Below are positions 1 through 8,680 of a stretch of 64,000 bases of DNA, piece by piece; within the stretch, counting starts at the first letter, position 1; each line of letters starts with the position of its first letter. This DNA comes from Arthrobacter psychrolactophilus (lineage in GTDB: Bacteria; Actinomycetota; Actinomycetes; Actinomycetales; Micrococcaceae). Where the stretch lies: assembly GCF_003219795.1 (NCBI RefSeq), contig NZ_QJVC01000013.1, positions 1 through 64,000 of the forward strand, in the 5' to 3' direction. A program made the position numbers and the translations under genes. The notes under the pieces are model-generated. The model made no database searches, was not told where the DNA came from, and saw nothing but the letters and a program-made list of their open reading frames with translations.

Positions 1-176
1 CAATTTTAAACCCAGAGTATTCGATAAACAATAGCCAGCAGAAAAGTTCTCACATATACTTCCGAACCAAAGACGAGAGATGAGTGGACGAAGCGAGTGC
101 TCTCCCCTGCCCGGGCAAAGAGGAAGAATCGGAACGGCAAACTAGCCTCAGGACTGGCAAAGCGCTCCTGTCGCAG

Positions 177-1220
177 CTAACCTAACCCGGCCTGCGCGAT
201 ATGGTCGCCGAGGGTATCGTCGCTCAGCGCCTGGGCGATAGCGGAAACAGCTGCCTGGTCAAGCAACACGATAGATTGCCCGTCCGCACTCGTTCCGGTA
301 CCCAAAGTAGGCAAGGTGAAGGAGACGACGTCGCTGCCTCGAACGCTCTTCAGGCTCAGCGCGAGCGCCCCCACCGCCTTGGCATCCAATCCGACATCGA
401 CGCTGATGTAGGGGGCAACCTGATCCACGAGCTCTGTGACCTTGAGCGGATTGGTCAAGGTTGAGGGGGTTAACACTGCCGCGAGGAGAGACTTCAAAAA
501 GATCTGCTGATTCCTGACCCGCTGGTAGTCCCCGTCAATGAAGGCATATCGTTCGCGAACAAAGGCCAGAGCCTGATCGCCGTTGAGCTTTTGTGGCCCG
601 GTAGTGAACGTGTAATCGCCGTGGCTCGAGGAAAAGGACACCGGAACATCCACCGTGACACCGCCCAAGGCATCGGTGATGGTCTTGAAACCCTCGAAGT
701 CGACAATGGCAACGTGGTCGATGCGACTCTTAAACATCCCCTCAAGGGTCTCCACAACAAGCGGAACCCCACCGAAAGCCATCGCCGCGTTGATTTTCGC
801 TTGCCCATATCCCGGAATGTCCACCCAGGTGTCGCGCATGATCGACATGAGGTAGATGTGCTTTCGGTCCGAGGGAATATGCGCCCACATCATCGTGTCC
901 GAGCGCTGATCCGAGGCAGCCCCTTCCTCCGCCAGATCTACGGCAGCTCCTCTGCTATCGCTGCCCAGAAGCAGGATATTTACTGCCCCTGCGGCGGGAC
1001 CTTCCGTAGCTTTCGTCGGGCGCAGGGTTTCATTGGGAAAGGCACTGGGAATGGTTTGAGTCTTGTTATCAAAGCTCACGGCAAGGTTTCCCAAGAACGC
1101 AACGCTGACGATGGCGGCCACGACAAAGATGCCAAGGAACACCAAGAAGATGTTTCGTTGCCTGGCACGACGGCGGCGCACCGGAACTGCGTGTCCCTCA
1201 TCTTCGCTCATATGAGACAT
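177..1220 (-). CDS. LytR-CpsA-Psr (LCP) family protein
   Basis: A 347-residue protein with a short basic cytoplasmic N-terminus, one membrane segment at about residues 24-46 and a large extracellular LCP domain. Family motifs are visible: NILLLGSDSRG near residue 81, RSDTMM, the RDTWVDIPGYGQAKINAA block and GGVTVDVP. LCP proteins transfer undecaprenyl-linked anionic polymers or arabinogalactan-like glycans onto peptidoglycan at the outer membrane face; the conserved Arg and Asp residues bind the pyrophosphate lipid. A second ATG three codons downstream (1211) is an alternative start. It lies 85 bp downstream of dprA on the same strand and may be the last gene of that operon. Which polymer it attaches cannot be told from the sequence. 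Confidence 0.9.
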   Translation of the reverse strand: MSHMSEDEGHAVPVRRRRARQRNIFLVFLGIFVVAAIVSVAFLGNLAVSFDNKTQTIPSAFPNETLRPTKATEGPAAGAVNILLLGSDSRGAAVDLAEEGAASDQRSDTMMWAHIPSDRKHIYLMSIMRDTWVDIPGYGQAKINAAMAFGGVPLVVETLEGMFKSRIDHVAIVDFEGFKTITDALGGVTVDVPVSFSSSHGDYTFTTGPQKLNGDQALAFVRERYAFIDGDYQRVRNQQIFLKSLLAAVLTPSTLTNPLKVTELVDQVAPYISVDVGLDAKAVGALALSLKSVRGSDVVSFTLPTLGTGTSADGQSIVLLDQAAVSAIAQALSDDTLGDHIAQAGLG

Positions 1221-1305
1221 CCTGCCACTGGCCGCAGCTCTTGTCTGTAATCCCCTCGATTTTCCTCCGGGTCCCCAGGGAGCACCCTTGGCACGCTAGC
1301 CGCTG

Positions 1306-2583
1306 TCACCAGATGCGGCGTTTCCACCCGCTGGCCAGCCGCTCCGCCAACCCCATGACCTCGAGCCTGCCAAGTCCGGACAGCACCGTCTGCGCGCTCA
1401 GGCCCGCGACGACGCACAACTTGTCTACGGTGGTTGCGGTGCGCAACGGCAACGCGTCAAGGAGCAGCAGGTCTTGCGTGCCCAGCCCGTCGTACAGGGC
1501 GTCGTCGCCTGTGGGCTCGTCCACGAGGTGTTCCCCGATCGATCCGGCTAGCTCGGCAATGTCGGCGGCATCCGTGACGCACACCGCGGCTCCTTCTTTT
1601 AGCAGTCGGTGGCATCCGGCGGAATTGGCCGAATACACCGATCCCGGCACGGCTCCGACCATTCTGCTGAGCGTTGCAGCATGGTGTGCCGTGTTGAGTG
1701 CCCCGGATCGCCATCTGGCCTCCACCACCACGGTGGCCTGGCACAGTGCGGCGATGAGACGGTTGCGTTGCAGGAACCGATAGCGTGTGGGGTTTGTCCC
1801 CGGTGGGACCTCGGCGAGGACCATTCCCTGCTCGGTGATGGTGTGCAGCAGCTCGTCATTGCCAGAGGGATAAAAGCGATCCACTCCCCCGGCCATGACG
1901 GCAACGGTGGGTGGCTGCGCCTCTGACTCGCGCTTGGTCAGCGGTAGGGATGGTGACCCTCCCGCCATGAGTGCCGAGGCCCCAGATGCGACAGCCAGCG
2001 CGCCTCGGTGTGCATGCGCGTCAATGCCGTAGGCGCCGCCACTGACGACCGTGAAGTTCCGTTGAACGAGGGAGGTGGCGATCTCAGCCGTGACGTTCGC
2101 GCCATAGCTGGTACAGTCCCGAGATCCGACCACGGCAATGCACCGCGACTGCTCCGGAAATAACGTGCGGGTACCTCGGCGCCACAACGCAATCGGTGCG
2201 CCAAGTTCCAGGTCGTGCAGGGCCTGTGGCCAGCCGTCGTCTTCCGGAATAATGAGCCCGCCACCGAACCTTCTCACGGTGTCAAGATCCCGCTGCGGCG
2301 CGATATCAACCAGTCGCGGCCGCCACCGCGTCAATGCCTCGGCGAGCCCCGACCATCGCCGTGTTCCTGCCGCAGCTAGAACCTCGGTCACCTCTCGTTC
2401 CACCGTGGCGTCGGAGTCGACGGTGCTCTCGATCAGTGCCAGGGCTTCCTCGGGACCAAGTGCCTCGATCAAGGCTAGGCCGGGCATATCCGCCGGTTCC
2501 ATCAGCCGGGTCAGCGCTGCTCGCGCAACACGGATCCCGTGGCCGGCCCACGCCACCGATCCTCGCGGGTGACTGTCACTCAT
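1306..2583 (-). CDS. dprA: DNA-processing protein DprA
   Basis: A 425-residue protein with a SAM-like N-terminal region, a central Rossmann-type DprA/Smf domain (VVGSRDCTSYGANVTAEIA, then VSGGAYGIDAHAHRGAL) and a C-terminal winged-helix segment. DprA loads RecA on incoming single-stranded DNA during natural transformation. In many actinobacteria that are not known to be competent it is kept as part of the dprA-comM pair. Its start overlaps the comM stop by 4 bp, so the two are translationally coupled. An insert with low similarity to the family (about residues 200-225) sits before the TVAVMAGGVDRFYPSGN block. Confidence 0.95.
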   Translation of the reverse strand: MSDSHPRGSVAWAGHGIRVARAALTRLMEPADMPGLALIEALGPEEALALIESTVDSDATVEREVTEVLAAAGTRRWSGLAEALTRWRPRLVDIAPQRDLDTVRRFGGGLIIPEDDGWPQALHDLELGAPIALWRRGTRTLFPEQSRCIAVVGSRDCTSYGANVTAEIATSLVQRNFTVVSGGAYGIDAHAHRGALAVASGASALMAGGSPSLPLTKRESEAQPPTVAVMAGGVDRFYPSGNDELLHTITEQGMVLAEVPPGTNPTRYRFLQRNRLIAALCQATVVVEARWRSGALNTAHHAATLSRMVGAVPGSVYSANSAGCHRLLKEGAAVCVTDAADIAELAGSIGEHLVDEPTGDDALYDGLGTQDLLLLDALPLRTATTVDKLCVVAGLSAQTVLSGLGRLEVMGLAERLASGWKRRIW

Positions 2584-4133
2584 AGCCCCTCCCCTCGTTG
2601 TCGTAACGTCAAGGCCAGCCCGACTTCCTCACTGCCCGGATGGCTCAGCCCCTGCAAATCGGCGGCCGACCAGGCCAGCCGCAGAACTCGGTCATAGCCC
2701 CTAGCGCTCAGCACTCCCACACCCATGGCCTTATCGAGCAAAGCGGTGTCGTGTCCGCTCAGGCGCAAGGGACCACGCAGGATCTTGCCCGTCAGGTCGG
2801 CGTTGTGCGCCAAGCCCCAGACCTTGAGCCTGTCGCTGGCTAGGTCCCGGGCAAGCCTGACACGTGCCGCCACCTGCGCCGTTGACTCTCGCGGTGCTAG
2901 ATCGGCGAGGTGCGCCAGGGGCACCTTATTGACCTGAAGCTGAATATCCACCCGGTCCAGGAGCGGGCCGGAGAGCCTACCAAAATAGCGTTTGCGCGCC
3001 ATGGGAGTGCATTCGCAATTCAGCCCCTTGCCCGTGGCCTTGCCACAGGGACAGGGATTTGCCGCCAAAACCAGCTGAAAGCGGGCCGGATAGGATGCGG
3101 TTCCGGCTGAGCGGTGCAGGATCAGCTCCCCACTTTCGAGCGGTTGCCTCAGGGCATCGAGGACTCTCTTATCAAATTCGGGAGCCTCATCTAAGAAAAG
3201 TACACCGCGATGCGCCCGTGATGCAGCACCCGGACGCGGAATGCCGCTACCACCTCCGATGATGGCCGCCGTGCTGGCCGTGTGGTGTGGCTTTTCATAG
3301 GGTGGCCGGTGAATCAGGGCGGCGAGTCCAGCGGCCCTGTGCTCGAGGGAATGAATCGCGGTGACCTCCATGGCCTCGGCGTCATTGAGATCGGGCAGCA
3401 GCCCCGGCAGTCGTTCGGCCAGCATGGTTTTGCCCGACCCCGGCGGACCCACCATCATGAGGTGGTGCCCGCCTGCCGCGGCAATTTCCAAGGCCAGCCG
3501 GGCGACGGACTGCCCCGCGACCTCGGAAAGGTCAAGGCTCTCGCCGGGTTCCGATGGCCCTGAGACGGCCACAAGTGCGTCAGGATCTGTGAGCCATTGA
3601 CTGTCGAGGCCCCGCAGCTCGGCCGGGTTGGCACCGAAGGACAGTGCCACCTCGGCCAGACACGCATAGCCGCGCACGTGGGCACCCTTGACGAGCCGCG
3701 CCTCGGCCAGATTGCTCTCGGCCACAACAACGTCGCCGTGACCGGCAGCCATGGCTGCCACGACGGCCGGCAAGATGCCACGCACGGGGCGTAGCCGCCC
3801 ATCCAGGCCCAACTCGGCGATGAACACACTCCGCCCGGTCCCCCGCACATCGCCCGCGGCCTCTAGGGCAGCCATCACGATGGCCAGGTCAAAGGCCGAG
3901 CCCTTTTTCGGCAGGGACGCGGGGACGAGATTGACGGTGATTTTGCGTCGACTCAGGGGAATTCCAGAGTTTTGCGCCGCCGAACGGATCCGTTCCCGGG
4001 CCTCGTTCAGGGACGCATCGGGAAGCCCTAGAAGAATAAAGTTGGGCAAGGTTTGGCCGATATCGGCCTCAACCTCGATGACATGGCCGTTGAGTCCCAC
4101 GAGCGCCACAGCTAAGGACCGCCCCAGCCCCAT
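2580..4133 (-). CDS. comM: ComM/YifB-family Mg-chelatase-like AAA+ ATPase
   Basis: A 517-residue protein with an N-terminal Lon-protease-like fold (MGLGRSLAVALVGLNG start is typical), a AAA+ module with Walker A GPPGSGKT around residue 230 and Walker B GVLFLDEAPEF, and a C-terminal Mg_chelatase_C region (RGYDRVLRLAWSAADL). A CPCG-x8-C-x-C cluster, typical of this family, is present. ComM is a hexameric helicase promoting branch migration during transformation. It overlaps yraN by 1 bp and dprA by 4 bp, so yraN-comM-dprA forms one operon. Confidence 0.95.
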   Translation of the reverse strand: MGLGRSLAVALVGLNGHVIEVEADIGQTLPNFILLGLPDASLNEARERIRSAAQNSGIPLSRRKITVNLVPASLPKKGSAFDLAIVMAALEAAGDVRGTGRSVFIAELGLDGRLRPVRGILPAVVAAMAAGHGDVVVAESNLAEARLVKGAHVRGYACLAEVALSFGANPAELRGLDSQWLTDPDALVAVSGPSEPGESLDLSEVAGQSVARLALEIAAAGGHHLMMVGPPGSGKTMLAERLPGLLPDLNDAEAMEVTAIHSLEHRAAGLAALIHRPPYEKPHHTASTAAIIGGGSGIPRPGAASRAHRGVLFLDEAPEFDKRVLDALRQPLESGELILHRSAGTASYPARFQLVLAANPCPCGKATGKGLNCECTPMARKRYFGRLSGPLLDRVDIQLQVNKVPLAHLADLAPRESTAQVAARVRLARDLASDRLKVWGLAHNADLTGKILRGPLRLSGHDTALLDKAMGVGVLSARGYDRVLRLAWSAADLQGLSHPGSEEVGLALTLRQRGEGL

Positions 4134-4489
4134 CAGGCCACACCCCTAAGATGGTCGATGCTGACTTCGGCCCCTTTGTCCATCAAGATGCCCATGGCAT
4201 CGATCCGCAACGCCCCGATCACATGATTGTGCTCACGCGCCCACAGTACGGCCAGCGTGCGCAGCCGCAGGAGCTTAGCCCGGGTGATCGCCTCGAGCGG
4301 ATCACCGTACCGACGGGAACGCCGCGTCTTGACCTCAACGATGACCAGGTCGGCCCCGTCGATGGCCACGAGATCAATCTCTCCGGTGGAACATCGCCAA
4401 TTACTGTCGATGACCCGAATCCCACGCTCCTCCAGATAGTCAGCGGCCAACCGCTCACCGCGCTGACCCAACTCATCTTTGCTTCTCAT
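4133..4489 (-). CDS. yraN: YraN family (UPF0102) nuclease-like protein
   Basis: Endonuclease-like fold with the motifs GERLAADYLEERG, GEIDLVAIDG and VIVEVKTRR; the E..D..ExK pattern is that of PD-(D/E)XK nucleases. The start was placed at the ATG at 4489 (118 residues) rather than 17 codons upstream, because a strong GGAGG lies just before it and family members begin with this KDELGQRGE region. It is the first gene of the yraN-comM-dprA operon. Function in the cell is poorly defined; the link to DNA processing genes is conserved. Confidence 0.88.
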   Translation of the reverse strand: MRSKDELGQRGERLAADYLEERGIRVIDSNWRCSTGEIDLVAIDGADLVIVEVKTRRSRRYGDPLEAITRAKLLRLRTLAVLWAREHNHVIGALRIDAMGILMDKGAEVSIDHLRGVA

Positions 4490-4609
4490 ATCCGCCTCCA
4501 CTGCAAGCCTTGCGCGACGGGAAAGGAAGCGACAGAGCACCGGAGGCGAATGTGGAGTGTCGTACCATCACCTGTGCCTGTGGAGGAACAAAACTTGTGG
4601 GGGAACAAA

Positions 4610-4648
4610 AGGCGGTGCCCTGCGGAATTGATCCACCGGGCACCGCCT
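4610..4648 (-). terminator. Rho-independent terminator downstream of the NmrA-like reductase
   Basis: An 11-bp perfect stem (AGGCGGTGCCC pairing with GGGCACCGCCT), followed on the minus strand by TTTTGTT. It sits 19 bp after the stop of the minus-strand reductase gene. Confidence 0.8.
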
Positions 4649-4667
4649 CAGAAAAGTTCAGGAGGGC

Positions 4668-5312
4668 TTAGTAGGCCACCGTGAAACGCTGGTTGTTGTG
4701 TGCCGGTGACTCGACCTCATCGACGACGGCCAGCGCAAAGTCGGCACCGGAGATGTTGGAGTTACCCTCGTCGTCAACGAGCAAGACGTCTCCACCGGTA
4801 CGGTATGCGCCGGTTGCCTCGCCGGGAGCAAAGCCACCGAATCCGCCGGCGGGGCTGACATAGAACCAGCTGAGCTTGTCAGAACCTGCCTTCAGGGTCT
4901 CCAGCAAGGCGCCTGCCGTCTTGGACTCGGGCAGGATCTCGGCTGGGAAGCCGGGGGTGTCCATGACGAGTGGGCCACCGGGAGCTACCTGCAAGGAACC
5001 GGCGCCACCAATGACTCCAAGGCGTGCACCGGAGCCCTTGACGTGCGGCAGGAGTGCATCGAAGACGCCCTCGAGCTTGCCAACGAGCTCGCCGCGCGGG
5101 GACAGCGCCTCGATCACAACATCGGCGCCGGCAGCGGTCGTGGCGAGGAAGTCGGCATCCAGGACCGAGCCGGTGACGTACCGGGCGCCGTCGACGGGGG
5201 TTTCGGGAAGGTTCCGGCTGAAGGAGGTCACATCGTGTCCGCGCTTAACTGCCTCGCGCACAATGTTGCTGCCTGCGTATCCGGTTCCACCAATTACGTT
5301 GATCTTTGCCAA
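4668..5312 (-). CDS. NAD(P)H-binding NmrA/SDR-like oxidoreductase
   Basis: A 214-residue atypical short-chain dehydrogenase. The N-terminal nucleotide-binding motif GGTGYAGSNIVREA is clear, followed by a Rossmann fold and an FADFALAVVDE-like C-terminal element (here GADFALAVVDEVE) typical of the NAD(P)-binding PF13460 group. There is no YxxxK active site. Related proteins reduce quinones or act as redox sensors. It is divergent from an HxlR-type regulator with a shared promoter region carrying a palindrome, so it is probably the regulator's target. Exact substrate unknown. Confidence 0.8.
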   Translation of the reverse strand: MAKINVIGGTGYAGSNIVREAVKRGHDVTSFSRNLPETPVDGARYVTGSVLDADFLATTAAGADVVIEALSPRGELVGKLEGVFDALLPHVKGSGARLGVIGGAGSLQVAPGGPLVMDTPGFPAEILPESKTAGALLETLKAGSDKLSWFYVSPAGGFGGFAPGEATGAYRTGGDVLLVDDEGNSNISGADFALAVVDEVESPAHNNQRFTVAY

Positions 5313-5368
5313 GTTGGAGCTCCTTGCCCGTGGCCTTGCGCCACATCGTTACGAATCATCAAAACTAG

Positions 5369-5387
5369 GTTACTAAAAGAGAGTAAC
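5369..5387. promoter_or_regulatory. Putative HxlR-family operator
   Basis: Inverted repeat GTTACT-N7-AGTAAC in the divergent promoter region between the reductase and the HxlR gene. It contains TACT-N7-AGTA, the form described for the Bacillus HxlR-family repressor YodB. A second shorter inverted repeat, CTAA-N7-TTAG, lies at 5401-5415. Binding is inferred. Confidence 0.5.
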
Positions 5388-5449
5388 ACACTCAGGGATA
5401 CTAAATCTTTGTTAGACTCATAGCGACATCAAGAGTGGAGAAGAACATC

Positions 5450-5827
5450 ATGAACGAGCCAGTGTGGGATCCCTACGACCGGAATTGTCCTTCGCGACAA
5501 GTTCTGGACCGAGTCGGTGACCGGTGGAGTGTCCTCGTGGTGGGCGCCTTGACGCAGGGGCCCCGGCGTTTTTCGGAGCTCGCCAAGACGGTGGACGGCG
5601 TGTCCCAGAAGATGCTCACCCAGACCCTGCGCGGCCTGGAGCGCGACGGCCTCGTGGCGCGGACCATCTTCGCCCAGATTCCTCCTCGCGTCGAGTATGA
5701 GCTCACCGCTTCCGGCCGCAGCCTCTCCGAGCCCATGTTGGCTCTCGAGGAGTGGACCAAGGCCAATATGCCGCGCATCGTGACGGCGCGCGAGGCTTAT
5801 GACGGGGCGCATGCCCCGAAAGCCTGA
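5450..5827 (+). CDS. HxlR/DUF24-family winged-helix regulator
   Basis: A 125-residue regulator with the family signature CPSRQVLDRVGDRWS at residues 11-25, then RFSELAKTVDGVSQKMLTQTL (recognition helix region) and a wing with RVEYELTASG. The single cysteine near the N-terminus corresponds to the redox-sensing Cys of YodB/HypR-type members. The ATG at 5450 was chosen over the GTG at 5435 because GGAG lies 9 bp before it and the protein then starts close to the family consensus. It is divergent from the NmrA-like reductase, a common arrangement for quinone or electrophile sensing. Confidence 0.88.
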   Translation: MNEPVWDPYDRNCPSRQVLDRVGDRWSVLVVGALTQGPRRFSELAKTVDGVSQKMLTQTLRGLERDGLVARTIFAQIPPRVEYELTASGRSLSEPMLALEEWTKANMPRIVTAREAYDGAHAPKA

Positions 5828-5871
5828 ACCGCCCCTGAACCTAAGAGTCCTGAGCCTAAGTCTGGGGACAA

Positions 5872-5925
5872 CAAGAGGGAAGGTCGACGGCGGAACTTTC
5901 GTTCCGGCGTCGACCTTCCCTCTTG
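5872..5925. terminator. Bidirectional terminator hairpin
   Basis: Long stem between the convergent HxlR and DUF2469 genes: CAAGAGGGAAGGTCGACG pairs with CGTCGACCTTCCCTCTTG, with a further GGAAC/GTTCC tip around a TTTC loop. Confidence 0.8.
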
Positions 5926-5952
5926 GCTTATGGCTGGCTAGACGATAACGCC

Positions 5953-6285
5953 CTAGCCCAGTGAACCTAACTGGCCGTCCTTAGGCACCTGCAGATCATC
6001 GGATTTGATGAGCTCCTCGACATTGACGTCCTTGAAGGTAATGACGCGCACGTTCTTCACGAAGCGGGCCGTGCGGTACACATCCCAGACCCAGGCATCT
6101 TGCAGGGTCAGGTCAAAGTACACCTCGCCGTCGGCAGAGCGCGCCTGCAAATCCACATGGTTGGCCAGGTAAAAACGTCGTTCGGTTTCCACCACATAGC
6201 TGAACAGATTCACCACATCGCGGTATTCGCGGTATAGCTGCAGCTCCATATCGGTTTCGTAGTTTTCCAGATCCTCAGCACTCAT
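5953..6285 (-). CDS. DUF2469 family protein
   Basis: A 110-residue acidic protein that begins MSAEDLENYETDMELQL and contains YREYRDVVNLFSYVVETERR and VYFDLTLQDAWVWDVYR, hallmarks of the actinobacterial DUF2469 family, to which I assign M. tuberculosis Rv2901c from memory. The start at 6285 matches the usual N-terminus of the family; upstream in-frame codons (to 6342) have no support. It lies 72 bp downstream of rnhB, its usual neighbour in actinobacteria. Function unknown. Confidence 0.9.
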   Translation of the reverse strand: MSAEDLENYETDMELQLYREYRDVVNLFSYVVETERRFYLANHVDLQARSADGEVYFDLTLQDAWVWDVYRTARFVKNVRVITFKDVNVEELIKSDDLQVPKDGQLGSLG

Positions 6286-6357
6286 GCTTCCATCATCCAT
6301 CACATGGCCACGACTTACCCAACGACCCGGCGTGTGGGACACAAGAAGGGGAGGTCA

Positions 6358-7026
6358 TTAGACGAGGCGCCAGGTCTTGCGGTGGAAATCGGTGGGGCCG
6401 TCGGCGACGATGGCGGCGCGGTGCGAGGCAGTTCCGTAGCCCATATTGGCATCCCAGCCAAAGGCCGGGTACATTTCGGCCAGACCCATCATGATGGCGT
6501 CGCGCTCCACCTTGGCCAGGACGCTGGCGGCAGCGACGGAGAGGCAGCTCATATCGGCCTTGATGCGGGTCTGCAGCGTCCAAGGCACGGGCGCGGCGGC
6601 GGGCAGCGAGGAGCCGAAGAGGTCGGCCTGGGCCGGTTCCGAGAGCCAATCTTGATTGCCGTCGAGGATGACGAAATCGGGCATGAGAGTGCCAGCGGCC
6701 TGAGTCAGGGCCCGCATGCCGGCCAGCCGAAGGGCGCTGACCAAGCCCAGTGAGTCAATTTCATGCGCGGCCGCATGGCCTACCGCGCTGGCGTCTGCCC
6801 ACGCGAGGATGTCCGGGATCAAAGCCTCGCGCACGGCCGGGCGGAGCAATTTGCTGTCCTTGACGCCGGGCAGCTCCACGGCCGTCTCGGGCCGAATAAT
6901 GACCACGCCAACACTGACAGGTCCGGCGAGGGAGCCACGGCCCACCTCGTCGCAGCCGGCCACGACGGCGTAACCCTGCGCCGCGAGTTCCCGTTCCCAG
7001 CCGAGGGTGGGTGCTGCGGCTGCCAC
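6358..7026 (-). CDS. rnhB: Ribonuclease HII
   Basis: A 222-residue enzyme that removes ribonucleotides from RNA-DNA hybrids. The signature AGCDEVGRGSLAGPV holds the first Asp-Glu pair; FVILDGNQDW and AKVERDAIM supply the other two acidic metal ligands of the DEDD site. It starts with GTG, which shares one base with the lepB stop codon (TAG/GTG at 7026), so it is probably translated by coupling to lepB. Confidence 0.95.
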   Translation of the reverse strand: MAAAAPTLGWERELAAQGYAVVAGCDEVGRGSLAGPVSVGVVIIRPETAVELPGVKDSKLLRPAVREALIPDILAWADASAVGHAAAHEIDSLGLVSALRLAGMRALTQAAGTLMPDFVILDGNQDWLSEPAQADLFGSSLPAAAPVPWTLQTRIKADMSCLSVAAASVLAKVERDAIMMGLAEMYPAFGWDANMGYGTASHRAAIVADGPTDFHRKTWRLV

Positions 7027-7925
7027 TACTGACCCACCGCCGTGTGCTGTTCCGAGCCGACGCTGGCGCTACTGGGCTCCGGCACGGCGTCGAACACGTC
7101 CGGGAAGTTGCCCAGGTAGCCCCAGCGGGCGAGCGGCCAGGCAATCACGACGGCGCGTCCCTCCACATCGTCGATCGGCACGAAGCCGGTGCCGTTGAGG
7201 TCGTTGTGGGCACGGGAGTCCATGGAGTTATTGCGATGATCGCCCATGACCCAGAGGTGCCCAGCGGGAACCACCACATCAAAGGTGGTGTCCGACGGCG
7301 TGGCGCCCGGGAAAAGGTAGGGCTCGGTGATGGCCACACCGTTGACGGTCAACTTGCCGTCGGCGCTGCAGCAGCTGACATGGTCGCCCGGCAGGCCGAT
7401 GACACGCTTGACGAGGTGCTGCTCCGAGCTATCGGGGGCCAGGCCAATGAAGGTGGCGGCGTCGCCGAGCCAGTTCGAGGAGCCCGCGGCCTCCGTGGCC
7501 GGCAGCCAGCCCTGCGAGTCCTTAAAGACCACCACGTCCCCGCGCTTGAGCGACATGGGCTCGGGAACCAGGAGGTTGACGAAGATCCGGTCCTGAATCT
7601 CTAGGGTGTTTTCCATGGATCCGGAGGGGATGTAAAAGGCGCGGAAGAGAAAGGTCTTGATGAGGAAGGACAGGACCACAGCAATGACCACGATCGTGAG
7701 CAATTCCTTGCCCCAGGACAACACCTGGCGGGCCCAACGCTGGGTGGGGGTGTCGTCGTCGTGCGTCTCGAGGTGACTCGCCTCATGGGCCGCGGCAGGA
7801 GGCTGCCCAGACTTCTTCAGGTGGCGCGCGCGCCAATCCTGCCGGACGCGCTTCTCGCCGTGAGCCGGCTCGTGGCCCTCAGGGCGCGATGCACCGTTGA
7901 CATCGTCCGGCACATTCTCTTGCAT
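7026..7925 (-). CDS. lepB: Signal peptidase I (longer paralogue)
   Basis: A 299-residue type I leader peptidase. An N-terminal hydrophilic tail of about 70 residues precedes one membrane segment (about residues 74-92). The catalytic Ser is in IPSGSM (about S103) and the catalytic Lys in HLVKRVIGLPGD (about K173); the GDHRNNSMDSR box follows. It cleaves signal peptides from Sec and Tat substrates on the outer membrane face. The ATG at 7925 is preferred over the TTG one codon earlier. It is 72 bp downstream of a second lepB on the same strand. Confidence 0.95.
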   Translation of the reverse strand: MQENVPDDVNGASRPEGHEPAHGEKRVRQDWRARHLKKSGQPPAAAHEASHLETHDDDTPTQRWARQVLSWGKELLTIVVIAVVLSFLIKTFLFRAFYIPSGSMENTLEIQDRIFVNLLVPEPMSLKRGDVVVFKDSQGWLPATEAAGSSNWLGDAATFIGLAPDSSEQHLVKRVIGLPGDHVSCCSADGKLTVNGVAITEPYLFPGATPSDTTFDVVVPAGHLWVMGDHRNNSMDSRAHNDLNGTGFVPIDDVEGRAVVIAWPLARWGYLGNFPDVFDAVPEPSSASVGSEQHTAVGQ

Positions 7926-7997
7926 CAACGTCTATTTCCTTAGCGAAGTCAGGTCAAAGAATTCTTGGTACAACACCGGCCAGGTGCTGCGGGCCGC

Positions 7998-8663
7998 TCA
8001 CCGGCCAGATAACGCCGAACCATCGCTGAGGATGGGGTGTATCCGATCGAGCGGCCAGATCGTCACACTGGGTGAACCAATGACCTTGGAGGTGGAAATC
8101 AAGCCGCCTCCGGGCGCACCCAGGAGCGATCGTGAATCAAGTGAGACATTGCGGTGATCGCCCATAAGCCACAACCTACCCTGCGGCACCGTGACCTCGA
8201 AGGGCAACGCGCTGGGTTCATCCCCGGGATACAGGTAACTCTCAGTGACGGGAACGCCGTTAATCTCCAACAGGCCGTCCGCGGAACAGCACTTGACGGT
8301 GTCGCCGGCAACGCCCAAGACACGTTTGACGTAAATATTGTTGTTGGGCACCAGGCCGAGCCATTGGCCCGCACCCACTACGCCGTCGGCAAAGGCCCCG
8401 GCACCGGACGTCAAGGGCGTGAAGGAGCCACGACCGTCAAAGACCACCACATCCCCACGCTCAATGGGTGTGTGGCTGAATGCTGTGCGGGAGACTAAAA
8501 CCCGGTCCCCGGTCAGCAGCAGCGGCTCCATCGATTCGGACGGGATGTAATACACATCCACCCAGGTGTTGCGCACCAACGCCAGGAACACGAAGATCAA
8601 GGCCACCGCTAGAAACACAAAACGCCAGCCCAGTTTCCTGGACTGGCGTTTCGCACGAGTCAA
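7998..8663 (-). CDS. lepB: Signal peptidase I (shorter paralogue)
   Basis: A 221-residue second signal peptidase. It has a membrane segment at about residues 13-30, catalytic Ser in IPSESM (S44), Lys in YVKRVLGVAGD (K113) and GDHRNVSLDSR. The start is TTG, preceded by an AGGGGAG ribosome-binding site. It lacks the long N-terminal tail of its neighbour. rplS ends 17 bp upstream of this start, so rplS, lepB and lepB are probably co-transcribed. All catalytic motifs are intact in both copies. Confidence 0.95.
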   Translation of the reverse strand: MTRAKRQSRKLGWRFVFLAVALIFVFLALVRNTWVDVYYIPSESMEPLLLTGDRVLVSRTAFSHTPIERGDVVVFDGRGSFTPLTSGAGAFADGVVGAGQWLGLVPNNNIYVKRVLGVAGDTVKCCSADGLLEINGVPVTESYLYPGDEPSALPFEVTVPQGRLWLMGDHRNVSLDSRSLLGAPGGGLISTSKVIGSPSVTIWPLDRIHPILSDGSALSGR

Positions 8664-8680
8664 AGTGCGACTCCCCTTTA

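Noticed and set aside
60-115. Possible terminator after the LCP gene (GAGAG ... CTCTC)
   Set aside because: Only a 5-bp imperfect stem with a long loop and no T-tract; the first 176 bp show nothing else recognisable.
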